DNA of 64,000 nucleotides from Neomoorella sulfitireducens (GTDB lineage: Bacteria; Bacillota; DSM-521; Neomoorellales; Neomoorellaceae): positions 1 through 64,000 of the forward strand of contig NZ_JANRHG010000010.1 in NCBI RefSeq assembly GCF_024733845.1, in the 5' to 3' direction. The stretch's first letter is position 1. Each line of letters begins with the position of its first letter. Both the position numbers and the translations under genes were made by a program. A model generated the notes under the pieces. The model ran no database searches and was not told the DNA's origin. It worked only from the letters and a program-made list of their open reading frames with translations. This document shows, piece after piece, positions 18,573 through 27,639 of this stretch.

Positions 18573-18644
18573 TTGGGAGCATAATAATTGAAGGATTCTG
18601 CTGTTACGGTGTCGAAGAAGATTTAAACACCTGGAGGTGAGGCC

Positions 18645-19403
18645 GTGGAAAAGGTGGGGGATGTACTCCGCGCTGCACGCCAGGCAAAGGGTCTTTCGCT
18701 GCGCGAGGCGGAAGAAGCCACCAAGATTCGCCTGCGCTACCTGGATGCCCTGGAAAAGGGGGAGTATAACCAGCTCCCCGGGCGGGTGTTTGCCCTGGGC
18801 TTCGTGCGCACTTACGCCCGCTATCTGGGACTCGATGTCCAGGCGATTATAGAAAGGTTTAAACAGGAATATCCGGCCGAAGAAGACACTATCCCGGTAG
18901 AAGAGAAGCACCAGGTAGCCAGGGAGTTTGCCCGTAATAAGAAGAAGCCCTGGCTGCTGGTAGCGGCAGTCCTCCTGGTGCTCTGGGGCATCAATTGGTT
19001 ATATAATTATTACCGTCAATCCCTGGAGCCTAACACCTTACCACCGCAATCCCAGGTGACGGAGCCGGCACCGGCGGCACCGGCCCCCCAGCAACCCGTC
19101 CCCCAGGCGCCGCCGGAAGAGGAAGAACCCCAAGCCCGGGGTGTGGAAGTCAAAATCAGTGCTACCGGCAACTGCTGGTTGGGGGTTAACATTGATGGTA
19201 AAGAAGATTTTTCCGGGTTGATAAGACCCGGTGAAAGCAAAGAATTCCTGGGAGAAGAGAAGATTACCGTTACCCTTGGCAGTGCCGGGGCCGTTGAGGT
19301 TACCATTAACGGTGAGGTCCAGCCCCCCCTGGGCAGGGTGGGCGATGTAGTTACCTTTGAGGCCGTTAAAGATACCAGTGAAGCTATAATAACGAGGAGA
19401 TAA
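18645..19403 (+). CDS. rodZ: RodZ-like cytoskeletal / HTH membrane protein (YmfM)
   Basis: 252 residues from GTG 18645, after CTGGAGGTGAGG. The N-terminal Cro/CI-type HTH (VGDVLRAARQAKGLSLREAE) and LGLDVQAIIERF form the usual MreB-contacting domain. A single membrane helix follows near residues 103-122 (PWLLVAAVLLVLWGINWLY). Next is a Pro/Gln/Glu-rich linker and a C-terminal DUF4115 beta domain (NCWLGVNIDGKEDFSG). This domain order matches RodZ, which couples the MreB cytoskeleton to cell-wall elongation. Its stop overlaps the rimO start as TAATG. Confidence 0.88.
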   Translation: MEKVGDVLRAARQAKGLSLREAEEATKIRLRYLDALEKGEYNQLPGRVFALGFVRTYARYLGLDVQAIIERFKQEYPAEEDTIPVEEKHQVAREFARNKKKPWLLVAAVLLVLWGINWLYNYYRQSLEPNTLPPQSQVTEPAPAAPAPQQPVPQAPPEEEEPQARGVEVKISATGNCWLGVNIDGKEDFSGLIRPGESKEFLGEEKITVTLGSAGAVEVTINGEVQPPLGRVGDVVTFEAVKDTSEAIITRR

Positions 19404-20716
19404 TGATCAAGACTGCGGTCGTAACTTTAGGCTGTGCCAAAAACCAAGTTGACAGCGAGTATATGCTGGGCGTCCTTGATAAAAACGGTTTCGTCCTTGT
19501 CGGGGACCCCCGCGAGGCAGATGTGGTTATCGTCAATACCTGCAGTTTTATTACCGCGGCCAAACAGGAAGCCCTGGAAACTATTTTAGGTGTGGCCCGG
19601 CAAGAGCCGCGGCCTTATATTATTGTTGCCGGGTGCCTCGCCCAGCAGCACGCCGGGGAACTGTGGCCGGAACTCCCGGAAGTAGCCGCCTTTATCGGAC
19701 CCGCAGCCATCGGGCGCCTGCCCCTGATTATTGAGCGGGTGTTAAAAGGCGAACGGCTATTAGACGTCCCAGGTGCTGATTCCGGGGAGACAGAACTGCC
19801 CCGCCTTACGGAGCAGGGGAAGCCTTATGCTTATTTAAAGATTGCCGAGGGCTGCGACAATCGCTGCAGCTACTGTACCATTCCCGCCATCAAGGGGCCC
19901 TACCGCAGCCGTCCCCTGGAAAAGATCGTTGCCGAGGCTGAAGCCCTGGCCAATACCGGCGTAAAGGAATTGATCCTGGTAGCCCAGGATACTACCGCTT
20001 ACGGCCTGGACTGCTACGGCGAGTACCGGTTACCCCAGCTGCTGCGGGAGCTGGCCCGTATCCAGGGAATCGAGTGGCTGCGCCTCCTCTACGCCTATCC
20101 CACCAGGATTACTCCGGAGCTGGTGGAAGTAATGGCTACGGAGGCCAAAGTGCTGCCGTACCTGGACCTGCCCCTCCAGCATGCCAGCGAAACCGTCCTG
20201 CGGCGCATGAATCGCCCCGGTGGCCTGGCTGCCGGCATCAAGGCCATTGAACGCCTGCGGCAGGCCATGCCGGACATAGCCCTGCGTTCCACCTTTATTG
20301 TCGGCTTTCCGGGAGAAAGGGAGGAAGATTTCCGCGTTCTCCTGGATTTTTTGGGCTCCATGCAGTTCGACTGGGTAGGGGCCTTTAAATATTCACCGGA
20401 AACCGGTACTGCCGCCGCCGCTTTGCCGGACCAGGTGCCGGAAGAAATAAAAGAAGAACGTTATCACCGGTTAATGCTATACCAGCAGACCATTACCAGG
20501 TCCTGCAACGAGCGCTGGATAGGGCGGCAGTTGCAAGTGTTAATTGAAGGCCCCGGGATAGGGCGCAGCTACCGCCAGGCCCCGGAGGTCGACGGTCTGG
20601 TTTATATTGAAGATATGGAAGGCAGCACCTTGCCGCCGGGAACTTTGGTTACGGTTAAAATTACCCGGGTCCGCGGCAATTACGATTTAGTGGGGCAGGT
20701 GGAAGCGGAAAGATAG
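19403..20716 (+). CDS. rimO: ribosomal protein S12 methylthiotransferase RimO
   Basis: 437 residues, full length. The N-terminal MTTase domain carries C11, C47 and C78 for the auxiliary [4Fe-4S] cluster. The radical SAM domain has C151, C155 and C158 (CDNRCSYC). The C-terminal TRAM domain includes VDGLVYIEDM. RimO adds a methylthio group to an aspartate of ribosomal protein S12. The CxxxCxxC spacing and the motif GCAKNQVDSE distinguish it from the MiaB paralog at 50726, which has [10 protein letters not shown]. Translationally coupled to rodZ through the TAATG overlap. Confidence 0.94.
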   Translation: MIKTAVVTLGCAKNQVDSEYMLGVLDKNGFVLVGDPREADVVIVNTCSFITAAKQEALETILGVARQEPRPYIIVAGCLAQQHAGELWPELPEVAAFIGPAAIGRLPLIIERVLKGERLLDVPGADSGETELPRLTEQGKPYAYLKIAEGCDNRCSYCTIPAIKGPYRSRPLEKIVAEAEALANTGVKELILVAQDTTAYGLDCYGEYRLPQLLRELARIQGIEWLRLLYAYPTRITPELVEVMATEAKVLPYLDLPLQHASETVLRRMNRPGGLAAGIKAIERLRQAMPDIALRSTFIVGFPGEREEDFRVLLDFLGSMQFDWVGAFKYSPETGTAAAALPDQVPEEIKEERYHRLMLYQQTITRSCNERWIGRQLQVLIEGPGIGRSYRQAPEVDGLVYIEDMEGSTLPPGTLVTVKITRVRGNYDLVGQVEAER

Positions 20717-20806
20717 AGGTGGCAGTCCTGCCAGGTAATTCATAAGGCCTGATTAGTCGAAATTTGTTATAATTGAAGGTGTTATCCTGGGAGAGGAGTG
20801 TTGTTT

Positions 20807-21343
20807 TTGCACTTCAAAGGGTGGCGCCTTCATTTTATTTTACTGGCAGCCCTTTTAACCTTGGGGTTATTGAGCGGGGGCCAGTGGGTCTACCGGCACT
20901 ACAGCCAGGAAAAACCCCTGGCCGCTACCCTGAAGGCCAATCCTGCCGTCCAGGAGGTAACGGTTACCCGTGCAGCGGAAGACCTGGAAGTGAAGGTTAC
21001 CCTGGGACCGGGGGCCGATTTGCCCCAGGCTTACCGGCAGGTGCAGGAAGCAGTTGGCAAACTTTACGGCAGGGAACAGGTAGAGCTGGTCATCCAGGAC
21101 CACCGTTCCCCGTACCTTGAAGGACTGTGGCGGCAATGCCAGTTTGCCGTTTATGAAGCGGCAGCGCGCGGCAACTTTACCCAGATGGCGGCGACTGTAG
21201 AGGAACTGGCACGCCGGTCGGGCATCGACCGGTATGCCGTTGATGTGGACACGGATTTTATTTATCTCCAGTTCAGCCAGGGACAGGATTACCTTTACCA
21301 GGTAATACCCCGGTCCAATGATGTAGCCCGGGGGGAGGGATAG
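20807..21343 (+). CDS. small membrane-anchored protein paired with FtsH-like protease
   Basis: About 178 residues. The TTG at 20807 is preferred because AGGAG lies 8 bases upstream, but GTG 20798 or TTG 20801 are possible. A single N-terminal helix (FILLAALLTLGLLSGG) anchors it, followed by a soluble domain without recognised motifs (VQEVTVTRAAEDLEVKVTL, ending YLQFSQGQDYLYQVIPR). It ends one base before the GTG of the short FtsH-like gene, so the two are surely co-translated. A function as adaptor, inhibitor or substrate-presenting partner of the protease is inferred from position only. A TATAAT box sits at 20769-20774 without a clear -35. Confidence 0.7.
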   Translation: MHFKGWRLHFILLAALLTLGLLSGGQWVYRHYSQEKPLAATLKANPAVQEVTVTRAAEDLEVKVTLGPGADLPQAYRQVQEAVGKLYGREQVELVIQDHRSPYLEGLWRQCQFAVYEAAARGNFTQMAATVEELARRSGIDRYAVDVDTDFIYLQFSQGQDYLYQVIPRSNDVARGEG

Positions 21344-21344
21344 A

Positions 21345-22838
21345 GTGTTCAGGGAAATAAAAGAATTAATAGCCGGTACAATTTTGGGGTTGACAATCTT
21401 TTCAATCATCAAAGGGGTGGACCTTACTCCCTTTTTGCTCCTGGCGGGGATGGGTTTCCTCTTATACTGGGTAATTGAGAAAAAAGGGATGCTCCCTTCA
21501 ACCCTGGGGGTGAAGGGTTATATGCCGCCGGTGAAAGTTTCCTTTACTGATATTGGTGGCCAGGCTACAGCCGTGCGCGAGTTAAAGGAGGCCCTGGAGT
21601 TTTTACTCCGCAGTTCGGAAGTTGAGGCTATGGGTATCCGTCCCCTGAAGGGGATCCTTTTGAGCGGGCCGCCGGGAACGGGAAAGACGCTGCTGGCCAA
21701 GGCGGCTGCTACCTACACGGATGCCGTTTTTCTCGAAGCCAGCGGCAGTGAATTTATCGAGATGTATGCCGGTGTCGGCGCCCAGCGGGTGCGTGGCCTC
21801 TTCAACCGGGCCCGGGAACAGGCCCGGCGCCAGCAGAAAAAACGGGCCATCATCTTTATCGACGAACTGGAAGTCCTGGGCGGCAAGCGCGGCAGCCACA
21901 CCTCCCACCTGGAATACGACCAGACTTTAAACCAGCTCCTGGTAGAAATGGACGGCTTGAAAAGCAGCCACGACGTCCAGATCCTGGTTATCGGCGCTAC
22001 CAACCGTCCTGACCTGCTGGACCCGGCCCTTTTGCGGCCGGGGCGCTTTGATCGCCAGGTTAAGGTCGACCTCCCCGACCGGGACGGGAGACTGGCCATT
22101 TTAAAGCTGCATACGGCCAACAAGCCCCTGGCGCCGGAGGTAGACCTGGAGGCCATTGCCCGCGAGACCTTCGGTTTTTCCGGCGCGCATCTGGAAAGCG
22201 TGGCCAATGAGGCCGCCATCCTGGCCCTGCGGGAAAAATCCCGCCTTATCACCCAGAAACATTTAATGGAAGCCGTGGATAAGGTAATGCTGGGGGAAAA
22301 GCTGGGCCGCAAGCCGGCGGCAGACGAGCTTTACCGGCTGGCCATCCATGAGGCGGGCCATGCCATTGCCGGTGAACTGCTGCGTCCCCGGTCCATTGCC
22401 CACGTGACTATTACTTCCCGGGGCCAGGCCCTCGGTTACACCCGGCAGAAGCCGGAAAATGATATGTACCTGTATACCAGGGAATACCTGGAAAACCAGA
22501 TAGACATTTGCCTGGCCGGCGCCGTAGCCGAAAACCTGGTCCTGGGCAGCCGCAGTACCGGCTCCCTCAATGACTTTAAAGAAGCCATCCGCCTGGCCCG
22601 GGTGATTATTACCTCCGGGCTATCGGACCTTGGGGTAGTAGCCGAAGAGAACCTGACCAAGGAGCAACTGCACACAGCCTCTTCTCATATCATCAGCCGG
22701 GAAGAAGAAAGGGTGGCTTCCCTCCTCCGGCCTTACCAGGAGATACTAAAGGCCCTGGCCGGGCGGCTGGTGGAGAGGGAAACGGTTAACGGGAATGAAC
22801 TGCGAACCCTTCTGCAGGAAAGGGCAGCAGCTTCTTGA
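21345..22838 (+). CDS. short FtsH-like membrane AAA metalloprotease
   Basis: 497 residues, shorter than ordinary FtsH (about 610-650). Two N-terminal hydrophobic segments (~9-22, ~27-44) are separated by only a few residues, so the periplasmic domain of FtsH is absent. The AAA+ module has Walker A GPPGTGKT (108-115), Walker B AIIFIDELEVLGG and the SRH ATNRPDLLDPALLRPGRFDR. The peptidase has HEAGH at 335-339 and the third zinc ligand D near 409 (SLNDFKEA). All catalytic residues are present, so it should be an active ATP-dependent zinc protease. It starts with GTG behind GGGAGGGATAGA and follows the small membrane protein by one base. It could be a second FtsH with a specific client. Housekeeping FtsH is usually next to tilS/hpt, not here. 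Confidence 0.88.
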   Translation: MFREIKELIAGTILGLTIFSIIKGVDLTPFLLLAGMGFLLYWVIEKKGMLPSTLGVKGYMPPVKVSFTDIGGQATAVRELKEALEFLLRSSEVEAMGIRPLKGILLSGPPGTGKTLLAKAAATYTDAVFLEASGSEFIEMYAGVGAQRVRGLFNRAREQARRQQKKRAIIFIDELEVLGGKRGSHTSHLEYDQTLNQLLVEMDGLKSSHDVQILVIGATNRPDLLDPALLRPGRFDRQVKVDLPDRDGRLAILKLHTANKPLAPEVDLEAIARETFGFSGAHLESVANEAAILALREKSRLITQKHLMEAVDKVMLGEKLGRKPAADELYRLAIHEAGHAIAGELLRPRSIAHVTITSRGQALGYTRQKPENDMYLYTREYLENQIDICLAGAVAENLVLGSRSTGSLNDFKEAIRLARVIITSGLSDLGVVAEENLTKEQLHTASSHIISREEERVASLLRPYQEILKALAGRLVERETVNGNELRTLLQERAAAS

Positions 22839-22909
22839 AAATTTTGGTCGCAGCTCAGCAGGATTATAACGAAGCAAAAGCGAATAGATAAATAAAACAG
22901 GTGATCGGC

Positions 22910-23506
22910 ATGCGGCTGTTTGTAGCCATTAACTTCTGTCCGGACCTGAAAAAGGCCCTGGCCGGGCTCCTGGCGGAACTACGCCGGCTGCCCGTAGCAG
23001 TTAAATGGGTGCCGCCGGAGAATATCCATTTAACCCTCAAATTTTTGGGGGAAGTGGCCCCGGCCGGGGTTGAGGAGGTAGGGGCAGCCCTGCAGCGTGC
23101 CGCTACAGGGGTTGATCCGTGGTACCTGGAGGTAAAGGGTACCGGCGTTTTCCCGGGGTGGCGCAGTCCCAGGGTTGTCTGGGTGGGGGTGGAATCGGAA
23201 AAGCCCCTGTATGTTTTACAGCAACAGGTAACCAGGGAATACTTGGGGTTAGGGTTCCCTGCCGATTCCTTTACCCCCCATTTAACCCTGGGCCGCCTGC
23301 GACCGGGGACGGACCCCGGGCCGCTGCAGGACAGGCTCCGGGGCCTGGCCGGCGTCTCCTGGGGGAGGGAAAAGGTGACGGCGGTAAGCCTGATGGAGAG
23401 TACACTAACACCCCGCGGGGCTGTTTACAGCCCGGTGCTGACGGTCCCTTTGCCGGCCCCCGGCGGCGGCCCGCTGCCGGGTTCGGAGGGGCCCCTCGGG
23501 GGCTGA
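22910..23506 (+). CDS. thpR: RNA 2',3'-cyclic phosphodiesterase ThpR
   Basis: 198 residues from ATG 22910 (AGGTGA 5 bases upstream); a GTG three codons earlier is less likely. The two HxTx motifs of the 2H phosphoesterase family are present: H40-L-T in [10 protein letters not shown] and H124-L-T in [10 protein letters not shown]. The enzyme hydrolyses 2',3'-cyclic phosphate RNA ends to 2'-phosphate, and some relatives ligate tRNA halves in vitro. The C-terminal ~15 residues are Gly/Pro-rich and probably disordered. It precedes recA by 80 bases in the same direction, an arrangement shared by several Clostridia. Confidence 0.9.
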   Translation: MRLFVAINFCPDLKKALAGLLAELRRLPVAVKWVPPENIHLTLKFLGEVAPAGVEEVGAALQRAATGVDPWYLEVKGTGVFPGWRSPRVVWVGVESEKPLYVLQQQVTREYLGLGFPADSFTPHLTLGRLRPGTDPGPLQDRLRGLAGVSWGREKVTAVSLMESTLTPRGAVYSPVLTVPLPAPGGGPLPGSEGPLGG

Positions 23507-23586
23507 CGCCCCTTCCAACGAACAATGAAAATGCAGATCAACCAGCAATCGCTTTTGTGGTAAAACTTTACTTTCATAGGAGGCGA

Positions 23587-24633
23587 ATGTACATAGTGGT
23601 TTTATCGGATAAGCAGCGGGCCCTGGAAAACGCCCTCCTCCAGATCGAGAGGCACTTCGGTAAAGGTTCTATAATGAAGCTGGGCGAATCCGGTGCCCGG
23701 CTCAATGTAGAAGCCATACCCACCGGCGCCCTGCCCCTGGATCTGGCCCTGGGGGTAGGGGGGTTGCCCCGGGGCCGGGTAGTAGAGATTTTCGGGCCGG
23801 AATCTTCGGGCAAGACGACGGTGGCCCTGCATGTCATCGCCGAGGCCCAGCAGGGCGGCGGCACGGCGGCCTTTATCGACGCCGAACACGCCCTCGATCC
23901 GGTCTATGCCAAGAACCTGGGCGTCGATATTGACAACCTCTTAGTATCCCAGCCTGATACCGGGGAACAGGCCCTGGAAATCGCCGAGGCCCTGGTGCGC
24001 AGCGGCGCCATCGACGTCATCGTCATCGATTCCGTGGCCGCCCTGGTGCCGCGGGCCGAACTGGACGGCGAAATGGGCGATGCCCATGTGGGGCTCCAGG
24101 CCAGGCTCATGTCCCAGGCTTTACGCAAGCTGGCCGGCGTTATCTCTAAATCGCGTACGGTTGCTATTTTTATCAACCAGTTGCGGGAAAAGGTAGGTGT
24201 TCTTTTCGGCAGTCCCGAGACAACCCCCGGGGGACGGGCGCTGAAATTTTACGCTTCGGTGCGCCTGGACGTGCGCAAGGTAGAACAGGTCAAGCAGGGG
24301 ACGGAGATTATCGGTAGCCGCACCCGGGTTAAGGTTGTTAAAAATAAAGTGGCACCGCCTTTCCGCCAGGCCGAATTCGATATTATCTACGGCCGGGGTA
24401 TCGATCGCGAGGGCTGCCTTCTTGACATGGGCGTAGATCTGGATATAGTAAAGAAAAGCGGGGCCTGGTATTCCCTGGGAGAAGATCGCCTCGGTCAAGG
24501 CCGGGAAGCGGCCAAGGAGTTCTTGCGCGATCACCCCGACGTGGCGGCCGGGATTGAAAACCAGATTCGCCTTAAGGCCGGGTTAATCAAGGCGGCTGCA
24601 GCGGTAGAAGACGAAGGTGCCCAGGACGGTTAA
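23587..24633 (+). CDS. recA: recombinase RecA
   Basis: 348 residues from ATG 23587 with AGGAGG close upstream; the GTG three codons later is an alternative with longer spacing. The longer open frame up to 23119 lies inside thpR and is rejected. Core motifs: [11 protein letters not shown], Walker [10 protein letters not shown] near residue 72, [20 protein letters not shown], and loop L1/L2 regions ending [13 protein letters not shown]. It forms filaments on single-stranded DNA for homologous repair and stimulates LexA self-cleavage. The lexA gene is at the other end of this window. Only a LexA half-site (CGAAC, 23519-23523) is visible upstream. The stop overlaps the start of recX by 17 bases. 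Confidence 0.97.
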   Translation: MYIVVLSDKQRALENALLQIERHFGKGSIMKLGESGARLNVEAIPTGALPLDLALGVGGLPRGRVVEIFGPESSGKTTVALHVIAEAQQGGGTAAFIDAEHALDPVYAKNLGVDIDNLLVSQPDTGEQALEIAEALVRSGAIDVIVIDSVAALVPRAELDGEMGDAHVGLQARLMSQALRKLAGVISKSRTVAIFINQLREKVGVLFGSPETTPGGRALKFYASVRLDVRKVEQVKQGTEIIGSRTRVKVVKNKVAPPFRQAEFDIIYGRGIDREGCLLDMGVDLDIVKKSGAWYSLGEDRLGQGREAAKEFLRDHPDVAAGIENQIRLKAGLIKAAAAVEDEGAQDG

Positions 24634-25123
24634 GAATCCGGAAGGGACTGCCTGGGGATGGGCCCTGAAAATATTAGCCCGGCGCCAGCAGAGTGAGGAG
24701 GAAATACGCCGGAAATTGCTGGCCAGGGGTTTCTCCGGAGAAGAAGTAGCGGCAACCATAGACCGGTTAAAGGATGCCGGTTTGCTCGATGACGCCCGCT
24801 TTGCCCGGGATTGGGCTGCCTACCGGCTGGCCACCCGCCCGGTGGGGCGGCGGCGCCTCCGGCATGAGCTGCAGGAACACGGCGTGGTCCCGGCACTGGC
24901 CGAAGAGATTGCCGGCAACCTGCTTTACCCGGAAGCAGAACTGGCGGCAGCCCGGGAACTGGCAGGGAAATACCGCCGGCGCCCGGGAGAAAACGACGAT
25001 CATTATTACCGGCGTTTGGCCCGTTTCCTCTGGCAGCGCGGTTTTAGCAGTCATACAGTTTGCCGGGTGCTGGAAGAACTGGCAGGACATATTTGTATTG
25101 ACAGGAGTAAATTTAATCGATAA
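24617..25123 (+). CDS. recX: regulatory protein RecX
   Basis: 168 residues from GTG 24617, which lies within the end of recA; the genes are coupled. Three helical repeats typical of RecX are seen: [41 protein letters not shown] with [11 protein letters not shown], and the last repeat [17 protein letters not shown]. RecX binds and modulates RecA filaments. Length is normal for the family. It is the last gene before a 250-base non-coding stretch with a probable structured RNA. Confidence 0.88.
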   Translation: MPRTVKNPEGTAWGWALKILARRQQSEEEIRRKLLARGFSGEEVAATIDRLKDAGLLDDARFARDWAAYRLATRPVGRRRLRHELQEHGVVPALAEEIAGNLLYPEAELAAARELAGKYRRRPGENDDHYYRRLARFLWQRGFSSHTVCRVLEELAGHICIDRSKFNR

Positions 25124-25253
25124 AATAATCTGGGAGAAACTAGGTGTAGGATCACCGCCATTACCCTTTTATACCTTGATTTCACTACCAGGTTTAGCCT
25201 GGATGGAAATAGATTTTCTGACCTAAAAATAGATAAACATGCTTTATTTTTGG

Positions 25254-25354
25254 GTCCCTAACAGGCAGTCGTAAGTCCTGGTTTTGAACCTGAAAAGGGA
25301 TATTTGGTTGGTGTGCCTGATCGCAAGCCGGGTTTCTACTCGGCTTTATTTTAT
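25254..25354 (+). ncRNA. candidate structured leader RNA or small RNA upstream of rny
   Basis: The recX-rny gap holds a stretch with strong folding potential. There is an outer 6-bp pairing caggca (25262-25267) with tgcctg (25314-25319), an inner hairpin ggtt-ttg-aacc, and a tccct/aggga option. A terminator-like hairpin follows at once (25325-25346), with a T-rich tail ending 19 bases before the rny start. This layout fits either a riboswitch-like attenuator for rny or a separate small RNA. It does not match the consensus of the B12, T-box, SAM or TPP elements as I know them. The remaining gap, 25124-25253, shows nothing else. Confidence 0.4.
25325..25354 (+). terminator. terminator in the rny leader
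   Basis: A stem aagccg (25325-25330) with cggctt (25341-25346) and a 10-base loop is followed by tattttat. It lies upstream of the rny ribosome binding site, so readthrough would control rny if this promoter is used. Confidence 0.65.
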
Positions 25355-25372
25355 GAAAGGGGGTGAAGAACC

Positions 25373-26902
25373 ATTCATTATATCTATGCCCTGATAGCTT
25401 TACTGGTGGGTGCAGCCGGGGGTTATGCCGTTCGTAAATACCTGGCCGAGGCCAGGATCGCTTCGGCCGAAAAGGCTGCAGCTGCCATTATCGATGAAGC
25501 TAAAAAAGAAGCTGAGGCTAAAAAGCGAGAAGCGGTCCTGGAAGCCAAGGAAGAGGCCCACCGCATCCGTAATGAAGTAGAACGGGAAAGCCGGGAACGG
25601 CGCAACGAGCTCCAGCGTTTTGAACGGCGCCTGGTGCAGAAGGAGGAGGCCCTGGACCGCAAAATCGAAGCCCTGGAGCGCAAAGAGGCCAGCCTTCACC
25701 GCCAGGAGGAAGCCGCCCAGAAGCTGAGGGAAGAACTGGAAGAACTGCGCCGCCGGCAGGTAGGCGAGCTGGAGCGCATCTCCGGCCTGACCATCGAAGA
25801 AGCCAGGACCATCCTGCTGCAGAATGTCGAAAAGGAAATCAAGCATGAAGCAGCCATGTTGATTAAGCAAATTGAAGCCGAAACCAGAGAAGAAGCAGAA
25901 AAAAGGGCACGGGAAATTATTATTCATGCCATCCAGCACTGTGCTGCCGATTATGTGGCCGAAGCCACGGTTTCGGTGGTGAACCTGCCCAATGATGAGA
26001 TGAAAGGGCGTATTATCGGCCGTGAGGGCCGTAACATCCGCGCCCTGGAAACTTTGACGGGTGTTGACCTGATCATTGATGACACCCCTGAAGCTGTAAT
26101 CCTGTCCAGCTTCGACCCCATTCGCAGGGAAGTGGCCCGTATTGCCCTGGAAAAATTGATTATTGACGGGCGCATCCATCCGGCCCGGATTGAGGAGATG
26201 GTAGAAAAAGCCAGGCGAGAGGTGGAGCAAAAGATCCGGGAAGAAGGCGAGCGGGTTACCTTTGAAACGGGTATTCACAACCTGCATCCGGAGCTGGTGC
26301 GCCTCCTGGGTAAACTGAAATACCGTACCAGCTACGGCCAGAATGTCCTTAAACACTCCCTGGAGGTAGCCTTCCTGGCGGGGGCCATGGCTGCCGAACT
26401 GGGGGTAGATGTCCAGCTGGCCAAGCGGGCCGGTTTGCTCCATGATATTGGTAAAGCCGTTGATTTTGAAGTTGAGGGTCCCCACGTCGCTTTAGGAGTT
26501 GAGCTGGCAAAGAAGTACCGGGAATCACCGGAGGTAATTCACGCCATTGAAGCCCACCACGGTGACGTGGAACCGCGCAGTATCGAAGCGGGCCTGGTCC
26601 AGGCGGCCGATGCTATATCGGCGGCGCGGCCGGGAGCCCGGCGGGAAACCCTGGAAGCCTATATTAAACGCCTGGAGAAACTGGAGGAAATCGCCGATTC
26701 CTTTGCCGGCGTAGAAAAATCTTATGCCATCCAGGCCGGCCGAGAGGTAAGGATCCTGGTTAAACCCGATAAAATCGACGATGCCATGGCCGTCCACCTG
26801 GCAAGGGATATCGTGAAAAAGATTGAAAAGGAAATGGAATACCCGGGCCAGATTAAAGTGGTGGTTATCCGCGAAACCCGCGCTGTTGACTATGCTAAAT
26901 AA
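25373..26902 (+). CDS. rny: ribonuclease Y
   Basis: 509 residues if started at the ATT codon 25373. The order is an N-terminal membrane helix ([18 protein letters not shown]), a long charged coiled coil (~30-190), a KH domain ([15 protein letters not shown], ~220) and an HD domain with HDIGKA and EAHHGD. It is the membrane-bound endoribonuclease that starts mRNA decay. The start is odd: no ATG, GTG or TTG exists in this frame before GTG 25406, which would delete most of the membrane helix. The ATT has GGGGGTGA 6 bases upstream, ideal spacing. A stop TGA at 25364 excludes anything earlier. ATT initiation is therefore the best reading, though CTG 25391 cannot be excluded. Confidence 0.88.
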   Translation: MHYIYALIALLVGAAGGYAVRKYLAEARIASAEKAAAAIIDEAKKEAEAKKREAVLEAKEEAHRIRNEVERESRERRNELQRFERRLVQKEEALDRKIEALERKEASLHRQEEAAQKLREELEELRRRQVGELERISGLTIEEARTILLQNVEKEIKHEAAMLIKQIEAETREEAEKRAREIIIHAIQHCAADYVAEATVSVVNLPNDEMKGRIIGREGRNIRALETLTGVDLIIDDTPEAVILSSFDPIRREVARIALEKLIIDGRIHPARIEEMVEKARREVEQKIREEGERVTFETGIHNLHPELVRLLGKLKYRTSYGQNVLKHSLEVAFLAGAMAAELGVDVQLAKRAGLLHDIGKAVDFEVEGPHVALGVELAKKYRESPEVIHAIEAHHGDVEPRSIEAGLVQAADAISAARPGARRETLEAYIKRLEKLEEIADSFAGVEKSYAIQAGREVRILVKPDKIDDAMAVHLARDIVKKIEKEMEYPGQIKVVVIRETRAVDYAK

Positions 26903-26903
26903 T

Positions 26904-26955
26904 TTTAATGGCAGGGAGGAAAACAGGTTTCCATCCCTGCCATTAAATTTTCATT
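26904..26955 (+). terminator. strong terminator after rny
   Basis: A perfect 14-bp inverted repeat (26904-26917 with 26934-26947) and 16-base loop are followed by ttttcatt. It begins 2 bases after the rny stop. Confidence 0.85.
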
Positions 26956-27065
26956 ATTACCGGGGGACAGGGCAGGCAGGAATCTGCTTTATAGTGCAGA
27001 AGTAGTTTACTTATTAGCCATAACATCTTATCCATGTACATAAAAGCACGGGGCAGGTGTTGACC

Positions 27066-27584
27066 TTGGGACTGAAGTACAAACACGGCGGCGAAGTATC
27101 TGACAGTATAGGCCTTCTTATTTCTATCCTGGTACGTTACCCGGAAGTAGCTACCATAAATTATGAACCCGGGGAGCAGGTCTTACGCTTTACCTTTATG
27201 CTATCCCGGTCCCTCTCCGGGGAGATCGTCCGGGAGTTTGCAAGTAAGTTCCGCAAGTCCCTGGAAGTATTTAATTACCTGGAAGGGCGGGAAGCGAGGA
27301 CCGTTAACCTTAAATATACCCCCTACGACCAGCTGACGGCCCTGGAAGTGCAGCGGGATGTTGCCACCCTATCCCGGGATGAAATTGACCTCATTATTGC
27401 CCTGGTACGGGAGGAGTTTGCCTCCTGCCTGGTGGCGGAGAATAATGATAACATCATGGAAGAAGAACTCTTGATACAGGAAGAGTTAATCGACCGCATG
27501 CTGGAAAGCGTCCGGGGCACCGTCCCGGAACGCCGCCTTATTGCCTTCCGGGAAGAAGGCCGGGTCATGGTGTTTAATAAATAA
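27066..27584 (+). CDS. conserved hypothetical protein between rny and ymdB
   Basis: About 172 residues. TTG 27066 is preferred (GGCAGGTG 6 bases upstream); GTG 27057 and TTG 27060 are in frame. The sequence is mixed alpha/beta, soluble, with no signal or membrane helix: DSIGLLISILVRYPEVATINYEPGEQ looks like a beta-alpha unit (quoted in part: DSIGLLISILVRYPE). An acidic helical end (NDNIMEEELLIQEELIDRML) follows. I do not recognise a named domain or catalytic motif. It sits alone after the rny terminator and before ymdB. The neighbourhood suggests a link to RNA decay or cell-surface control, but this is only position. Confidence 0.75.
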   Translation: MGLKYKHGGEVSDSIGLLISILVRYPEVATINYEPGEQVLRFTFMLSRSLSGEIVREFASKFRKSLEVFNYLEGREARTVNLKYTPYDQLTALEVQRDVATLSRDEIDLIIALVREEFASCLVAENNDNIMEEELLIQEELIDRMLESVRGTVPERRLIAFREEGRVMVFNK

Positions 27585-27639
27585 AGCCGTAGCAGATAAT
27601 ATGATAATAAGTTTTAAGTAGTCGAGGGGAGCTTTATTT

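Noticed and set aside
23519-23534. LexA box upstream of recA
   Set aside because: Only the left half CGAAC is present; the right half reads gaaaat instead of gttcg.
23119-23586. Long N-terminal extension of recA
   Set aside because: Lies in another frame over thpR, is rich in Gly/Pro/Arg as shadow frames are, and lacks RecA similarity; the start at 23587 has an SD.
25254-25354. Reading the rny leader as 6S RNA or a T-box
   Set aside because: No long closed hairpin with a central bubble as in 6S, and none of the T-box or specifier sequence marks.
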